In this document: piece by piece, positions 44,454 to 57,305 of the stretch | Numbering within the stretch: position 1 is the stretch's first letter | Layout of the letters: each line of letters begins with the position of its first letter | Assembly: GCF_036669915.1 (NCBI RefSeq) | Contig: NC_089321.1 | Location: 16,568,093 to 16,632,092, forward strand | From: Pocillopora verrucosa | Taxonomy: Eukaryota > Cnidaria > Anthozoa > Scleractinia > Pocilloporidae | Reading direction: 5' to 3' | DNA: 64,000 bases | Translations under genes and position numbers: made by a program | The notes under the pieces: generated by a model | Databases searched by the model: none | Told to the model about the DNA's origin: nothing | What the model saw: the letters and a program-made list of their open reading frames with translations, nothing else

Positions 44454-47400
44454 CTAAATAATCATAGTTTTTCCTTCTATTATCTCGCCCAGTATTTTCT
44501 CCTCCCAATCTTGTTTCTTCTTATGTTTGTCAAAGTCCAACATTTTCTTATTTCTCAGAGCGGCCGGTAGTTGCTTTTTCTTCAAGCTGTTGATCATCAC
44601 AAGAATTAGTGACGAGTCTCCCGAGTCTATCCCCCTCTGGACAGCCATGTGCAGCTCCTCCCGGCAGAAATTACTGGCGAGGTAATTCTGGGATAAAACG
44701 ATCAAAACCTGACGGCTGCCATACACATTATCCGCCATGTTTTGGACGATTGGCCTCCCAAGCTCAAAGTCCCGGCTGTGAATGCTGTAAGCTATGGAGT
44801 GCTTCTCAAAAATTGAAATGAGGTTCTCATTGACCCAGGCCAAGTCTTTTGAGCTGAAGCTGATAAACAGTCGATTTATGAGGTCTCCTTCTTTGATGCC
44901 TTCTACTAAGAATTTGAAAAATAGATATCCAATCGGTATTTATTTGATACAACATCCAGAAACATGTGTTAAGGGTGAGTGATGTATGTGCAGTGAAACC
45001 TGAAGAGGCCATTTCTGAAATGCCCTAAGCCTCTGTCTTAAATCAAGGCCAAGGTCGAATCATCTGACATTGAAATTAATTTTCTTATGATTAACTACAC
45101 AAAAACTCATTTTTACAGGAGACTCATAACATATTTTTAGAGGGTCTTGTTGTGGCTAAGTGATAAACGTAACGGGAAAATATTAATCGTAAGACGTAAA
45201 GTTGTCAACATTTTAACCGTTAGCCGTAAAAGCCATCACTCCATTGACACCTTTTTATTCAGAGCAATCTCGATAGTGTCGTCTTGAAACAGGTTAAGTA
45301 AATTTCATGAATAGAAAGGATCGCAGGGACATCAGTAGTTAGAGTACGATAGCACATTGACCAGAAAGCAGGCTTTCGAATGAAGCCGTGGTCCACAGAA
45401 ATACACTTCAATTGCTAAGATAAACGACGTTTTAAACGTGAAAAAAGGTAACCTTCATCTCTAGACAGATAAAAATGAATCTAAAAAACTTCACTGTTAT
45501 TGTTACTGTCAAGGTTGTTGTTGATTTTAACTTACGTCTTTGTATCTTATAAGAAGATGTCCTTTTTTTCTTGAAACCAAACCGCAGGACTGACATGAAA
45601 ATGACGGCTACACTAACTGCTGATAGAATGATGATTGGCAGCAGCCATTTTTGTCGACCTCCTTTGGTTAAGAGAGTAAAAAAATTCAAATTGAAGTGCA
45701 TGAATTCGTAGTCACCTCAATAATGTTGAGCTTGTAAAGGCCCTGTTAAACCCTGGTTGATACTTACCCTCGTGAGAAGGAGAAGCTAAAATTATGTTTG
45801 ACTGAGTTGTGGTATCTGAAAAAGAAAGCCAGAAAAAGGCTTATCATCTTTACCTAGACATGTACAGTTGTAATAAAGATACTCAGTTATCCGATCTACG
45901 CAGTCGCCTCCAAATTTAATGTATGCAATGTTTATTGAAAATACTACTTCGGCCATTTTTAGATTCCACAGAATAACCAGCCCGTACAAAAGGCGTCTGT
46001 AAGGGTGCTAAAAACTCAACCGGGCATGGAGGCCGCAATTTTGAAAAAAACTTTAGCAACCTGGCTAAAAAACTTTAGCAACCTGGCCTCCAGCCCGATA
46101 ACAAAGCATGTCTCTCAAACAGCTGTGCATTGATTGACGCAAAAGAGTCAGTCTTTGAGTTAGAAATGATTTTTTTGCTTATTTTTTCACTCAGCTCCCA
46201 AAAGTTTGAACCTGACATCGCTAAGAGATGGATGAAGATGGAAGACACTCAGTAAGTCACTGATTAACTGCTAGATTGCTCCGCAAGATTCAAAAAGGCG
46301 GTGTATGTTGTCGAGCAAGTAAAATGCAATAGAAGTTTCTTTCCTTTTTTTTCGGTAATTCCTTTGATAAAATTAAGAAATTGTCATAGTGTTTTATTCG
46401 GAACAACATGACTAGTTTTTCACTCGCTTCTATAGTACGAATTTTACCTTAGTGCGTCTATCCAAAACTACCTAACGCAGTTTTGCTTTCTCACTATTAT
46501 GAATGGCTTACCCTTTGCAACCCTTCTGAGAGACTGACGGTTTTTTTTTAATCAAATGTCCACATTAAATTACTCATAACCCAAAAGTAAGGTATTAACA
46601 AACTGGTTACAAACACTGGTGTGGAAGTCCCCTACCCCTCCCTTGTGGAAAATTCTGTCGACACCATTGATCGTGAGGATTATGCAACAAGTTTATGTTC
46701 AGTCGAAAGTTTTCAAGCCCGCGTTTAACCCCTATTTGAAATTTCCAATTGAACTTAACGGAGATCAATGGATTATTACCTATTGTAGGAAAATCAGCAG
46801 ATACTTTCAAGTCAATTACAGCTGTCTTGATGTCTTCATCGCATTCCCAATGACAAGTGTATCTCCCTTCATCGTCCTTCGTGACGTTGAAAATAAAAAG
46901 GACGTACTCATTCTTGCACCTAGTATGCGTTTCTCTTTCTTCTGAACTGTACTTTTTGGCATTTTCCAAATACGCCGTGTTATTTCCTTTGAGCCATAGT
47001 ACCTCATGAGGACAATTGCCATCAAAACCAGACCGACATGTCAGGTTGATATTAGAAAAAGCGCTGGCAAGAATCTTATCGGAAGATACGATTGGACCTT
47101 GTGCCGAGGGACCTGTTACAAAAGAAAACCAGTTCTATAAATGAGTAGTCATATCGTCAAGACTCAGACAGAGATTTTCCCGCACATTCTAAGAGTAATG
47201 TAGGCAGATATACCAACAGACAGAGAGTCACATAATGATAATGACATATAGACAGTCAGTCAGAGATATAGACAGACACAAACACACGCATACCGTGATG
47301 CAGACAATAAGACAGAGATACACATAAACAAATTGTTAGACAGTGATACAGACAAATGAATAAGGGAATTATGTTTCTAAAGAAACTGAGGTGCTGCGTT

Positions 47401-50400
47401 GGTGGGGGTAATACAAAACAATTTGGTCTTATCACTGAGTTGATGATAGAAATTGGCCAACTTTAAGAATTTCTCAAGCTAAAGTTTCGAGTGTTAACCC
47501 TTCGTCAGAGTGAACAAAAGACGAAGACCTAATACTCGAAACGTCAGCCCTACGAACTCTTTACGGTGGAAAATTTACTTTATCAACTCAGTTGATAAAA
47601 ATGAATTATCATATAGACAAACAGTCAGATAGGCTGTCAGTCAGTGATACAGACAGAAACATAAACATGCAGACCGTAATGCAGACATGCAATATGATAA
47701 TAATGATAATGATATATACAGAGGGACCTCAACTCGCTGAGGCGGTTTTCAGTGAGGCCCACCTCAAACCACAATCAGACAGAGATACGTGTACAAAAAC
47801 AGTTAGACAGTGATACAGACGGACAGATATATAGAAAGACAGACAGACAGAATAAAATGAAAATATATAACCAGTGGTAAGAAATGGACAATCTATTCTA
47901 GGACCGGCCCTCTTAGAGGGGCGTTAAACAAAGAACTAGACATGGATGATGCTTTCTTCCACGTTGCCGTGATCCAGTTTTTGAATCATTTCCCCCTTCC
48001 CCGCTAATGTGCGTAGGTGTCGAACAGTAGAGCAATCTTTTGTTTCTTTTTAAAATTATGGTTTCGTTCTGATGCACTTGGCACGGAGTACGCATAACAA
48101 ACTGAAAAATGTAGGCGCCATGATTTTTTTGATCGTTTTTTTCTTACACAATAAAAGCATCTCTATCGCGTAAGCCGCCCAACTCGACCATCCAGGGATA
48201 CTGTTGGTGGCATTGCACTTGTAAAGCCCTTCTTGATCTTCTTGGCCACTCGGAAAGTAGAGAGTGCTCCGGAGATTATTTCCCTCTTTCTCCACTGAGT
48301 GATAAATACCGTCCGTTCCGTTAGTGATCAGTTTCTCTTCCTTGAACCAATGCACAATAGTGGGAAGAGGCCAACCGGAGAAAACGCATTCTATACTGGT
48401 TTCTTTGCCTTGGACAATATCATTTGGCGAACTTGAACCATCGTAAATTTTAAGGGCATCTGAAAGAAAGCAGTAGTCATTTTCCAGAGCTCATATGAAT
48501 TTGAATTGATTGTTTGAAGACGGAACTGAGATACTGGTCAATTGCGTAGTATGATCGTCTGATTAAGTGACTAACTTCTCCGCAAACTGAACGGAAGTCA
48601 TGATCAATCCAGGTTACCGATCAAAGTCACTCATATATCAGGACCAACTTAACCCGGCCGATGAGACTATATCACATACCAAGTTGGTATGTTGTGAATG
48701 GCTTGATGTACCACAATCTACACTTCTTTTTTGTCTCAAAAAGAGTAACAAATTTTGTCACAAGTGATTTAAACAAGAACTAGGCGGGAAAGATCGAACA
48801 AACTTTCCTAGAACTCCCCCTCCCCCACCCCCTGCCTCTTTCTCGTTTCCCTTATCCAGGGCCCAAGTTGTGTTTCCCTCCTAATACGGGAAGGACTGGC
48901 AGATTTGATCAATCAAAGACTTACGTGTGAAAAGTATCGCGGTACATACACATGAATAGTTTTTATTATTTATCGAACTCCAGTGATAGAGATACAACTC
49001 TGAGGAATTGGTGCGGTTTGCCAAACGCTTCCACGTCATGCCTAGTTCCAGTCTTTCTGTGATTGAACAGTTGAGGGTTACATTGGAGTCTGGATCTACC
49101 GTCATCGGTTCCGTAGATTCGCATCCTCCAGAACAGGAGGACTTAATTTCGCATTTCATGTCAGCTGCGGATGACCCATCTGCTAGAAGAAAACTCGTAT
49201 AATCAGGTCTACTGGGTCGGTTGGGCAAAAATATAGCAAATTCGACGTTATCTTAATCAGTAACTCACTGCGATCAGCGGTAAAACAATAATTCTGGCGT
49301 ACAATTCATCTATGGTCTACAAAGAGCGATTTGAATATCTCATTGTAATGTAGATTATTACAAGGTCCTTTACAAATTTTCGGAATGAAACACACTTCAT
49401 CGAGAGGAACACAAATGCAACCATAATTACGATGATACTAATGATTGACAGTATCAATTTTCATTCATGTCCTAAATGATCCTACTTGTTTCGAACTATT
49501 GTCCACGCAGGAATAGACGAATTAGGAACCAATTGTGTATTTGGTACTACAATGTTCATGTTTCCAAACTGATGTCGTGTCAAGATTTTTCGTTCAGATC
49601 ATATCAGAGTGAATCGTTACCTATTTATAATCTGCTACGTTTCTGTAAAATTGGATCCGCTCATCAGACAGGTTTTTTTTTCAGCAGGTTTTTGTTAGAC
49701 TCTGTTAAATCGATTAGTTGATCCGCTTTCTATTTTAAACGAGGTACCTGCGAGTTTTATGTTAATGATCTTTTCCCCCAGGGTCTCATATAAAAAAAAA
49801 ACAGGAAAAAAACACGAAGTTCTGTTCTTGTCCGTCACTGACAGTGTTGATCTAAACTGTCTCCGACACAGATTTTTTCGCTTATCTCTTTAATCAATAT
49901 GTCTTGACGGAACTTGTTTTCCTCGGGTGTTTAGTATAAACATTATACTTTGTTATAAAAAAGAAAAATTAATTATCAGCAAAAAAAACAACATGTTAGC
50001 GACCGTCATATGAAACGTCTTTTTGTGCACATTTGCACTGGGATAATAAACTTTAGTGGTACATGTTTTAATCAATGAAAAATCTTTAGCTGAGACCAGC
50101 TTAGCTGTATAAAAAAAAGGACCTGAATCGGAAAAAGATTCGGAAAATCAACCATGGTTATATTTTCGATTAATAGCAGAAATGTTAATTGCATAATCAT
50201 TTTTTGGAGCCGCTTATGTTTAAAGTCGCATGTGCGTCATTTTGCTTTCAGTGAGTTTACACTCTCCATAAAATTAAGCCTCTTGTATTCGTTTTGTCGT
50301 TGATAAGCCCAGCTAGAGTTGCAATAAGCTGTATTCTAACACCATTCCGCTTCCAGCTTGAATTATCAATATTTTTGGTTTTGAACACGAACCGAAACTA

Positions 50401-53400
50401 GGGCAATATAAGGGCTTTTAAAAATGTTTTGTTACAACCTGAAAATCTGCCAAATTCAAATTTCTTTTCTTGGCAAGTGAATAAGAAATAGCGGGTGCAA
50501 AAACTGAAAGATTTTCTTTTAAAAATCAAGCGCGAAAAGAAAAAAAAAAGAAAATGAGGTGACGAAACTCGTCCTAAAACTACGTCAATTCTGAAGTTGA
50601 AGATTGACATCACTTGTCACAGCTAGTATTTCACATGCAAAACAAATCCTTTGAGAACCTTTGTTGGGGCGTGAATAACGAAAATAAAAGGAATAAATGC
50701 ATCTGTAGCTGGAAAAATCGGCGTAGGTTTTTAGCTTGCCGAGCTTGTTGTGTGAAAAGAGACCAAAAATTCAGACGGACCAAAAAGGGAATTGTTGATA
50801 TCCTAAATGCATCCACCGGTGAAATTTTTTGAGAGGATTGAAAGTTAAAATTTCACTCCTTTAAATTTACAAAAGTTATCCTCATTGAAAGGTAGATGCA
50901 AAGAAAGGCCACGGGGAACAAAAACCTGTTGTGTTTGGCTCTATGCAGCGCACTATACTTTGATATCATGCGGGCTTAATGCGTAGGAACCAAATGGGAA
51001 TTCGTGACTTGTGTAGCGCCGAGAGCCCTGTTTGAAATTCGTGCGAGATAGTAATTTTAGCTACATGCCTCTTTTTCATTATAAACCTTCGCTTTGCAAG
51101 TTTATCATCAAAACTATTAAATGTTGTGTAAGAGTTGTAGCACGCTCTTTTGGGTTTTTTTTGCGCTAAATCACCTTCTACCAAAACATAAATAGAAGTA
51201 GTTTTAAACGACAGTGATTTGATACAGATTCTGTACGCTCACTTCTCTAGCTACCTTATTCTAAATCATTGACTGGAAGAAGAAATCTCCGACTTCGAGA
51301 ACTTTGAAAAAACAACGCGACTTCGATACCGAAATGAAATGCATCATAGACAGGATTTAGAGACCCTGAGACCCTTTTCAAAGGCTAACGAGATTTAGAA
51401 GTCGAATTGAAAGTCTACGAAACAAAAATTTCTCAAGCTATCTTTGATCTTTGCCATCTTAGACAACTGGAAAACAGCTTGTCATGCAATGGTTACGGTA
51501 TAAGGGTTAACTCATGAAAAGAAAAACAAAAGAAAAACAAAAAAAAAACATTTGACTTTACCTTGCATTATGAGAAGAAACAAAGAACATGTCAAAAAGT
51601 ATTTCATCACAAGAGTTCTGAAGTTTTTCGACCGTTGCTGATAATCCATCACAAGATCACCACCGAGGTAAATGGCCGGAGGCGCACTATTATTCCGTGT
51701 GGTTTATTCGTCAACAGTATCCTCTTGAAATTTACGTTTTATGGTATGCCCACGCTATCCATATCTTGAGGAATATTAGCCCTACCTCATTAAGTTCCTT
51801 GTTGCTAACAAAAAGCAATTGATGCTTTTTATTTTTTACGGATAAACTCCCTTAACTCAACAGTGAACTAAGAAAGGTGTTGTAATTTATTTATTAATGA
51901 AATTGGATCAAACTATTCTGGAAAATGTTACGTTCACTTTTGAGAAACCATCGCGTTAATATGCCAACCACTTAAACTAAATGTTTTATCAGTATCGCCT
52001 TGGTCAAATGATTTATCCTAAAATCAAGACGATGTCCAACCAAAATGCATGCGGAAGATTTAGTCATAGCTGTATTTAATCATAGAGTTTGTCTGTTCCT
52101 TGAATTTTCCATTTTTACTTATTTTGTAATCAACTGTATTTTTTCAGCTTCAAAAAATACGGGTATTGAAGACTTCTTTAATGACAGGTTGACAGGTGTT
52201 TCTTTCTTCTGAGGTTTCCGACATTTATGTTGGACAAACCGTATTTTGAAAAGCCAATTTCTCTGTCATTGGTTTCAATTTTCTTCTGAAGAATTGCCAT
52301 TTCTTTGGAAGAAAATAGAAGAAAGTGGAAAACTGAGCAATAGGTCGAGCAACATTTATTAGAAAATTCAGTTTTCTCCCCAAGTTTTTGCAGCCCATCT
52401 TTCCTTTTTGTGCGATATGTATGTACATCTGTTCCCCAACACTAAAATTTTAAATTCATTGCTGGTAAAAGTAGTACTAAACAGCATGACAGCTTTATCT
52501 TACGATGACTGACAACACTTTGAGAAGCTGGTTTATGTGTCTCTCTCTAATGGTGAAAACGTTCAATTTGTTTTCAGAGAGAATTATATTTACCCTCTGC
52601 GGGTATCTATTGATGATGAAGTAGGTGGCAAAGAGCCTTAAGTAGCCAGACAACAAGAGTAGGAACAGGATTCAATGTCAGACGTCTCTTAATTTTCAGA
52701 TGTCCACAGTTAATTTATGCATGTTGAATAAACAAATTAATCAATTCTGTTTCATTGTGCCCGCTGCGAAATGTAGAATGACCCCGCTGACACCAACCTA
52801 GAGCGAAGGGTAACAGTAAATTGTTGGGGAAACATGAAAGTTTGGGCCTGCCTGAGTATAGATTTATCAAGAAAATGGCTCGACGTTGGAACTGCTAGTT
52901 CGAGAATGCTTTTCAGTTTCTTTTTGCTTGTTTTTCATGGGGAATTTTTTTTTCTTTTTTTTAGAGACACTAATACAAATACGGTTGACAAATAGACATG
53001 CAATTTCTTAATGAGGTCTCTTAACTAAAATATATAATTTCCGCTTAGCGGGTACCAGATAATCTTAAGTCATAACACTCCTGCCGATCGCATGATGGCC
53101 TTCTTTTGAAACACAACAAATACTAAGTACTATTTTAAAATTTTATGCAGAATGGGACACCGAAAGGTGAAAAACATATGATTTTAAAGTGATCTGTTGC
53201 AAGACGTGATTGAAGCAGGTGGGAAATGGAAATATTTCGTGACCACGATGAACAAATTTGCTTCTCTTAGCTTCCCTTAACTTAGTGATAACCAGAAAAA
53301 TTTAGTTAATTAAAGAGCCGCATGGTGAATTGCCAATTAACTTTTGGTTGTCATTTTGTCAAAGTGAAAACAATTCGTAGTTTTTTTCGTATTTTTTTTC

Positions 53401-56400
53401 GGGTTGAAGGCGAATCGCGTAGAAAAATAAAGATAGCGATCAATACATACATTATAATTCGTACTTCTTGGATTAGCGTTTGAATATGACACAGTAACAG
53501 TGACATGTACTAAAAGATGCACTAAATCAAACAGACTTGCCTTTTAAAAAAGTTCCCGGGAAGGATTTTAGTGACTAAAGGGGAAAACTTAAATTTATGC
53601 ATAATGTCGTCTTGTTTAACTTTCAGAACGTAACATGGCAACAAATTACTACCATAGCAGGGTGAAAAGCAAACCGTGACCACACCACGAGAAGCATGGA
53701 TAACCCAAGCCTAGCAGCGAGTTGGAATTGAAAACTCCCGGCCGACCGAGCCTGCTACGATTAGACCAGTTTTCTTTTCCTTTTGAGTTGTTTACTGCCA
53801 CCAAAATTCAAACTCATGAAAATATTATTCAATGCCCCATACAATAAACAATTTCCCATAGCCCGCTTTAGCGGTTAAAGGTTAAAGTACACGAGAAAAG
53901 CCGGAGCATCTTACCTTTTTTAAACATGAGAAACAACATGATGAAAATCTGAAACTCGACATAGCTGGAGAAAAACATTGCACTGTTTCACGAATCTATG
54001 CCAGCTGCTGAGAAAGAAGATTTCCTGTCACTTAAACACGTTCCTTTTTCAGTGTTTACTTCCAAACGATTCTTTAGAGTGATTTAAAAGAGGTTTTACA
54101 TAAAAAAATTTACGCAATAGCTGCATGGACAAAGTTACCGTGAAGGTGCATTCGGAGGCGTTTGGATCACATTCAAAACTCACGTTACACTGTCATATGT
54201 AAAATAGCAAAACAAGGTGCTGAAGCGGAGTCGGAAACGCACCAGAAAAATTAATCAGCTTCTCGCATTAAAAATTAATTATATTATTGGCCTTTGTATA
54301 CGTGGGCGGTTTGATCAAGGCCTAAGTAAATAAATTCATAATGCGTATATCTTATGATCGACATAAGTTTTCGTTAGGTTGTATTACATGCAAAACAACA
54401 AATTGCAATCGTCGATAGAGACGTTAATTTTTTAGAGAATCTCTTTTTTTAACCACAGTGTAAGTTAGGTATTGTGTGGTCATGGTTTGCTTTTCACCCC
54501 GCTATGGTAGCAATTTGTTGCAATGTTACGTTCTGAAAGTTAAACAAGACGACATTATGCATAAATCTGGAAACTAAGAATTATTGTCATTATCAAAATA
54601 ACCAGTGGTTGGAAAGAATGCTTCCCAACTTTGGAAGCAGGCATCGGGTAAAACAAGGTTTCATCATTTTTTATTGTGTGCATACAAGCAAGCAAGCGCC
54701 TGAAGTTGCCAAAATCGACAGTAATTGGTGTCAATTTGTTTCAACACCATATTTTGTTGCATTTGAAAAGTGGTCTTTTCTATTTGACTGTACATAAATT
54801 GACAAAAGCTAGTAGAACATTTTTTAACTTTTAATATACAGTCATAGTCAATTTTCGTCGATCATCTCATCCCTTAACAGCTAGGCTCCGCTGTAAAAGC
54901 TAATAATTTTCTCCAGATGATTTGATCGCAGACGGTTGGGTCTTTTTTGGGTCCCTCACCCATTAACTATTGCCGCGCTAAAAACTAGGTTCAAAAAATT
55001 CATTGCTTTAAAAAAAAAAACGTACGAAAACGCGCACTATTTCCTAAATGTTATCATGTGACTGCTGCAAGGAAAGGTCTAGAATAACATAGTCCTTAAC
55101 ATTTCAGTTAACGACTGGTTTTATACAGGTTCTTGTTGACGCAGTTCTCTTAGGACTGGCGTAACCCATCGTCAAGAACTCTAAAGCTGAAATATTTCCA
55201 CCAACAGGAGTTGATCAGTAACGAAACTCGATCCTAAATAACTATGGTGACTGAAATTCCTACATAAACTTATCCACAAGCAAGGAACACCAACTGATGT
55301 GTTCCTAAAACTAAATGTTACATCGGAAATCAGCCTTCATGCAGCGGATATCCAACGTGCAGAAACGAGTCGCTTCGGTCACGAATGACGATAAATTGAT
55401 GCCATTTCGTGCTTAACCCAAAGGATCATTTTGCCTCCGGAAAGGCGTGGATTGAATCCACGCCGTTTAGGAGACAAATAAAGTTTGAACTTGGGCCAAC
55501 TCAAATAATTTAAAATCGACAAAACTGATTTAAAGGCCGAAATTAATTCCGACTAAACGTAATATAATGGGAGAAATAATTGAAGTGTGTATCGTCGGTT
55601 CGCCTTTTGTGACCTTTTGGCCGATAAATCAGTGGTTAACTTGACGGCGTGAACAAAGACGATCCAAAATCAGTCAGAACTTTGAAACTGATTCAGACCC
55701 TCGTACTCGACTTCAAATGAAAGTCATTAAATTCTATTCGGCTCATAGGAGTTACGGCGTCTGAGTACTTTTGTAGATGTCACTGATAAAAATGAAAGAA
55801 GTAACCCTATAAAATGGCTCTTGTCTGCTAGAGATCAAACCACGCTGGAGAATAAAACGATCTCCTGCTCACAGTTGTTCAACTATACTACATTAAGAAA
55901 TACCCGCTTGAATCAAGATTAGCAAATAAATGATTCGCTCTCCACTGTGATGATTGACCCTATTTCAAAAATTAGCTGTGCGTTGAACGCTAAAACTGTA
56001 AAGAATTTAGTATTATGGTGTCCACAGTTCGTCCTGCTGTCAAACTCAACTGACTTCGAAAAACACTTTCAACACTCTTTGTCACAGAACCAGAAAGCAT
56101 CAATGAAAGCCCCATATACACCCACCCACACCCTCTTCAAGAAATCACCCACACCCACATTGATTGGATTCATAGCAAAATGATCAGGTTTTAAGCGATA
56201 AAGGGAGCTATCGGCACTACTTTGATATGTATTCCCCAGAAAGCCATAAATATTGATCATCCAAGATAAGTCACGTTCATTTAAAAACAAATTGGGGAGT
56301 CTGCTGGATAAAAGCAAATAAAAAGCAATTGAGTGTTTACACGGTGAGGGAATACTCTAAAATCCTGCCATATGTTTCCTGTTTTTGATTTGTACGCGAA

Positions 56401-56891
56401 GGATTCTGTCATTCGCCCATTGGCTGACATGCATTTGTATTTAGGAGCTAAGGATCTTTTGCTAAGATCTTTCGCCAAGATATCCTTTCCCCGCCGAAAA
56501 AAATACCCTAAAAGCGATAACACGTAAACGACACATAAACTTTCGACCTCATCGCCTGAAAACCACTCTTTCGGTGCTCAAAAAAAAAAAAAAAAAAGAA
56601 AAAGATAAAACAAAACAAAAAAATAAAAGATATTCAGTGTGTCCTTTCACTTACATTATCTCTTCGCTTTTCATTAAATTCTGTTAATTATGCTGCGAAT
56701 CACAACTTTCTTAGGAGAATGAGAATTTTCTGTCAAGAAAGCTGAGGAAAATTACACGCAAATTCTCATTCCCCTATAACTACAAAATCTATTTGTTCCT
56801 TACCATGTAGATGTGCAGATAAGGAATATGCGATAGAAGACACTAAGATAATCAGCCCAAACATTTTTCGTAACACTCCTACACCTTTCAT
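44454..56891 (-). CDS. Interleukin-1-receptor-like protein: Ig domains, TM helix and TIR domain
   Basis: Exons on the minus strand after a signal-peptide first exon: 48925-49179 (Ig-like, 85 codons), 48148-48459 (Ig), 46780-47112 (Ig), 45768-45815 (stalk), 45536-45661 (TM) and 44454-44905 (TIR, stop TAG). Every intron is phase 1, as in shuffled extracellular modules. The Ig exons show paired Cys with Trp and D.EG.Y.C (IECVFSG...HWFKEEK...DQEGLYKCN; NLTCRSG...DDEGRYTCHW). The TM exon has WLLPIIILSAVSVAVIFMS followed by basic residues. TIR box 1 is RLFISFSSKD, box 2 RDFELGRPIVQNM, and QVLIVLSQNYLASNFCREEL follows. About 529 aa with the 53.9-kb start. Ig-TIR receptors of this type exist in cnidarians and are thought to signal through MyD88-like adaptors. 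The ligand is unknown. Three alternative first exons are listed separately. Confidence 0.88.
47220..47880. repeat. GACA-rich imperfect microsatellite in the Ig-TIR gene
   Basis: Repeated 'agacagt', 'agacaga', 'atacagac' and 'gatatagacagaca' motifs flank a MITE, in the intron between two Ig exons. A short relative ('acagacagacagatatataa') lies at about 37780-37840, next to the start of duplication copy 2. Confidence 0.65.
47419..47609. mobile_element. MITE of the tcaactgagttga family in an Ig-TIR intron
   Basis: 'aatttggtcttatcactgag' at the left and 'caactcagttgataaaaatg' at the right are inverted ends. The interior carries 'ctcgaaacgtcagccctacg' and 'aactctttacggtgg', shared with 11845-11912 and inverted in 5474-5640. 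Confidence 0.65.
49180..51561. other. Intron of the Ig-TIR gene, no further exon recognised
   Basis: AT-rich. I searched for in-phase Ig-like exons (phase 1-1) and saw none with paired cysteines and a tryptophan. The short ORFs here lack splice support. Confidence 0.4.
51562..51649 (-). other. Candidate first exon 1 (signal peptide) of the Ig-TIR receptor
   Basis: An ATG at 51649 opens 29 codons, including MKYFLTCSLFLLIMQ, a typical signal peptide. The exon ends with one base of a codon before GTAAAG. The phase (1) matches the acceptor at 49179, where the joined codon begins with G. Confidence 0.55.
53594..54570. repeat. ~1-kb unit bounded by ~95-bp inverted repeats
   Basis: The left arm is 53594-53687 ('atttatgcataatgtcgtct', 'tgtttaactttcagaacgta', 'ggtgaaaagcaaacc'). 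It is repeated in reverse complement at 54475-54570 with about 4-5 mismatches by eye. The unit contains the candidate signal-peptide exon at 53915-53978. It may be a non-autonomous TIR transposon or a local inverted duplication; no target-site duplication is clear. Confidence 0.68.
53915..53978 (-). other. Candidate first exon 2 (signal peptide) of the Ig-TIR receptor
   Basis: An ATG at 53978 gives MFFSSYVEFQIFIMLFLMFK, hydrophobic and signal-like. It ends in phase 1 before GTAAGATG, and joining to 49179 yields ..KKDGSSAADMKCE. It lies between the arms of the inverted repeat at 53594-54570. Confidence 0.5.
54571..56803. other. Intron/5' region of the Ig-TIR gene, no gene seen
   Basis: AT-rich sequence with a 19-A run near 56580 and a (CCCACAC)-type tract near 56115-56160. 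No exon-like ORF with splice support was found. Confidence 0.4.
56804..56891 (-). other. Candidate first exon 3 (signal peptide) of the Ig-TIR receptor
   Basis: From the ATG at 56891: MKGVGVLRKMFGLIILVSSI then AYSLSAHLH. Basic start, hydrophobic core and small residues make this the best signal peptide of the three. It ends in phase 1 before GTAAGG. An in-frame ATG further up at 56984 would lengthen the N-terminus by 31 residues and bury the signal. It lies only about 400 bases downstream of the SENP-like stop, on the same strand. Confidence 0.55.
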
Positions 56892-57305
56892 CCCACCATA
56901 ATGGTCAATTTTGCGCAGACACTCAATTTTGCCAGCCGTTTCCATTGTTTCAACGATTCGTACCAGAGCTAGAGTTCCTTTCATAATAACAATCTGTGAA
57001 AGCTAGTTGACATGTATCAATCAGCTCTTGCTCTTTAATATTCTTGCTTTTAAAACGGTCCATAGACATTAACCAACTTTAATTACATGTTTTCATTTTC
57101 AAAAAATGCTTCACTGTACAGTTTTAACGATAGCATAACGAAAAGTATTAAGATAGACTCGTAAATTCGCTTAATATAAATAGATAGTGGGAGAACATTT
57201 GGGATAATAATCGTAAATTGCGAGTCCTTCTTAGTGACTTCAGGGAGCGCGTTACGAAGGAATCGATCAGTAAGACAAAGAACCGAGTCTTTCAGCGGTT
57301 GGCTC

